From: an uncultured Sphingobium sp.
Lineage (GTDB): Bacteria > Pseudomonadota > Alphaproteobacteria > Sphingomonadales > Sphingomonadaceae
Assembly (NCBI GenBank): GCA_913773715.1
Contig: CAJYHD010000712.1
Coordinates: 1 to 8,135 of the forward strand
DNA length: 8,135 nt
Direction: 5' to 3'
Below the pieces are notes generated by a model. The model did no database searches. It was given only the letters and a program-made list of their open reading frames with translations, and was not told the DNA's origin. The translations under genes and the position numbers were made by a program. The first letter of the stretch is position 1. The number at the start of each line of letters is the position of its first letter. Below are positions 6,904-8,135 of the stretch, in pieces.

Positions 6904-6950
6904 ATTGTTAACACCAGAAAATAGAGATTTTCACCAGCTATTTTCACTAT
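6904..6950 (-). promoter_or_regulatory. AT-rich, repeat-bearing segment in the ftsA-ftsZ gap, possible ftsZ promoter/operator
   Basis: This short block is much richer in A/T than its surroundings. It holds a perfect 8-base inverted repeat GAAAATAG (6945-6938) / CTATTTTC (6924-6917), a second GAAAAT (6932-6927) that can pair with the same ATTTTC around a four-base loop, GTGAAAAT twice (6947, 6934), CTGGTG twice exactly 20 bases apart (6937, 6917), and GTTAAC (6912-6907). The nearest promoter match is weak (GTGAAA, 18 bases, TATTTT). A regulatory role is inference from composition and symmetry. Confidence 0.4.
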
Positions 6951-6963
6951 TCCCCGCCGCTCT

Positions 6964-8135
6964 TCAATAATTCGTCTTCATCGCCCGCATCATGCGTTGC
7001 CACCATTGCGGCGCCCCCATGCGATGCACGGTTTGCGGGGCTGGTGCCATGGCGCGGAGATCAACCGGGTTGGAAGCACCATAAAGCGCCAGGCCAGCCA
7101 AGGTTGCAAAGGCGGGGCCACTATGCGCCTCCGGCATCGCAGCCAGGCCTTTGGGCCGGCCGATCCGCACCGCACGGCCGAGAGCGCCCTGCGCATAATC
7201 GGCTATGCCCTTCATTTCCGCGCCGCCGCCGGTCAGCACGACCTGTCGCCCGGTCGGCGTGTTGAAGCCCATACCGGCAAGCGCGCCATTCACTTCGACC
7301 ATGATCTGGTTCAGTCGCTCGCAGATGACGCCGACCAGCGCGGCGCGCGTGATCTTGCCGCCCTCGGCGCTGGGACCCGCCGCCTGACCCGGCACCGCGA
7401 CATCGCCATGGGGCGGCGCGATCTCGATCATCTCACGGAAATCGCGAGGATTCTGCATTGCAGAACCATAGAAGCATTTGATCCGCTCCGCCTGACTGCG
7501 ACGAATACCGAAGGCCGAGGCGATGTCGTCCGTGATGTCAGACGCCCCGATGGGGATCGAATGTAGCCCGACCAGCATGCCCCCGGCATAGAGCGAAACG
7601 TTGGTGACACCCGCGCCCATTTCGACCAGCGCGACGCCCAGATCGCGCTCCTCTTCCGAGAGGCAGGCAAGCCCCGTCGCGATCGGCGACGCGACGATCG
7701 AGTTGACGTTGAGATAGGCACCGCGCACGCAGAGGTCGAGATTGGCAAGCGGCGCTCCATCCGCCAGCACGACATGAATATCGACGCCCAGAAGGTCGGC
7801 GTGCATGCCGAGCGGCTTCTTCACTGGGACACGGCCGTTGATGGTGAAGCAGGTCGGCTGAGCATGAAGGACGATGCGGCCGTCGGGGTCAATCCCCTGC
7901 TGACCCGTCGTTAGCAGATCGTCGATATCGGCCTGCTCGACACGATAGCCCGCCATGTCGCGTTCGACCGTCACGACGTCGCTGACGAGGCTGCCGCCGG
8001 AGAAGCTGACCCAGACATCTTCGATATTGGTTCCGGCAACGCGCTCCGCCTGTTCCACTGTCTCGCGCACGGCGAGTTCAGTGCGCTCCATGTCGGCGAT
8101 GAAGCCGCGCCGCACGCCCCTGCTCTCCCGCTGAC
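6964..8135 (-). CDS. ftsA: Cell division protein FtsA (N-terminus cut by window edge)
   Basis: 389 complete codons of the actin-like membrane anchor that tethers FtsZ to the inner membrane and helps activate septal synthesis. The frame is open through the right edge (QRESRGVRRGFIADMERTE), so the internal GTG at 8113-8115 is not the start; about 30-40 N-terminal residues are missing by comparison with the usual length of about 420. Visible: the 1C subdomain region (YRVEQADIDDLLTTGQQGID through VPVKKPLGMHADLLGVDIHVV), the ATPase phosphate-2-like segment VALVEMGAGVTNVSLYAGG (around 7635-7579), and the adenosine-binding VVLTGGGAEMKG (around 7242-7207). It ends with PQWWQRMMRAMKTNY, an amphipathic, basic and aromatic C-terminal helix typical of the FtsA membrane-targeting sequence. 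It ends TGA at 6964-6966, 108 bases before the ftsZ start, in the conserved ftsA-ftsZ order of the division cluster. Confidence 0.97.
   Translation of the reverse strand, partial: QRESRGVRRGFIADMERTELAVRETVEQAERVAGTNIEDVWVSFSGGSLVSDVVTVERDMAGYRVEQADIDDLLTTGQQGIDPDGRIVLHAQPTCFTINGRVPVKKPLGMHADLLGVDIHVVLADGAPLANLDLCVRGAYLNVNSIVASPIATGLACLSEEERDLGVALVEMGAGVTNVSLYAGGMLVGLHSIPIGASDITDDIASAFGIRRSQAERIKCFYGSAMQNPRDFREMIEIAPPHGDVAVPGQAAGPSAEGGKITRAALVGVICERLNQIMVEVNGALAGMGFNTPTGRQVVLTGGGAEMKGIADYAQGALGRAVRIGRPKGLAAMPEAHSGPAFATLAGLALYGASNPVDLRAMAPAPQTVHRMGAPQWWQRMMRAMKTNY

Noticed and set aside
6904..6912. CtrA binding site upstream of ftsZ
   Set aside because: Only one TTAAC half site is present; the second half of TTAA-N7-TTAA is not found at the right spacing.

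Overview
The window is a compact, GC-rich chromosomal segment of an alphaproteobacterium, most probably a member of the Sphingomonadaceae (Sphingomonas/Sphingobium type). I base this on the FtsZ and FtsA sequences, the split glycine decarboxylase (gcvPA type), the codon use and the gene order. This is judged from recalled family patterns, not from a search. All six genes lie on the minus strand, so transcription runs from the right end of the window to the left.

Right part (about 8135-5407): the 3' end of the division and cell-wall cluster. It holds ftsA, cut by the window edge and lacking its N-terminus, and then complete ftsZ. A 108-base gap separates them; it is AT-rich and full of short repeats upstream and carries a perfect hairpin directly next to the ftsZ Shine-Dalgarno sequence. 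After ftsZ comes a 167-base spacer (5240-5406) with several stem-loops, a terminator-like hairpin and a good sigma70-type promoter.

Middle (about 5239-2269): a secreted, 598-residue TPR-linker-SPOR protein with a GTG start. Ten bases later comes a dGTPase-like HD-domain triphosphohydrolase. The two probably share a transcript. The SPOR protein is plausibly a periplasmic septal peptidoglycan factor, which fits its place behind ftsZ.

Left part (about 2268-1): the glycine cleavage operon gcvT-gcvH-gcvPA, with gcvPB expected beyond the left edge. It is led by a clear tandem glycine riboswitch in the 321-base gap between dgt and gcvT. GcvT (aminomethyltransferase), GcvH (lipoyl carrier) and GcvPA (half of the PLP decarboxylase) act in one cycle that turns glycine into CO2, ammonia and methylene-tetrahydrofolate. 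The riboswitch lets glycine induce it.

The gene content is largely housekeeping, with no mobile element, CRISPR array, tRNA or rRNA seen. I did not find a new multigene system. The points worth a second look are the structured intergenic regions around ftsZ, the poorly characterised TPR-SPOR protein, and a hairpin overlapping the ribosome binding site of gcvPA.
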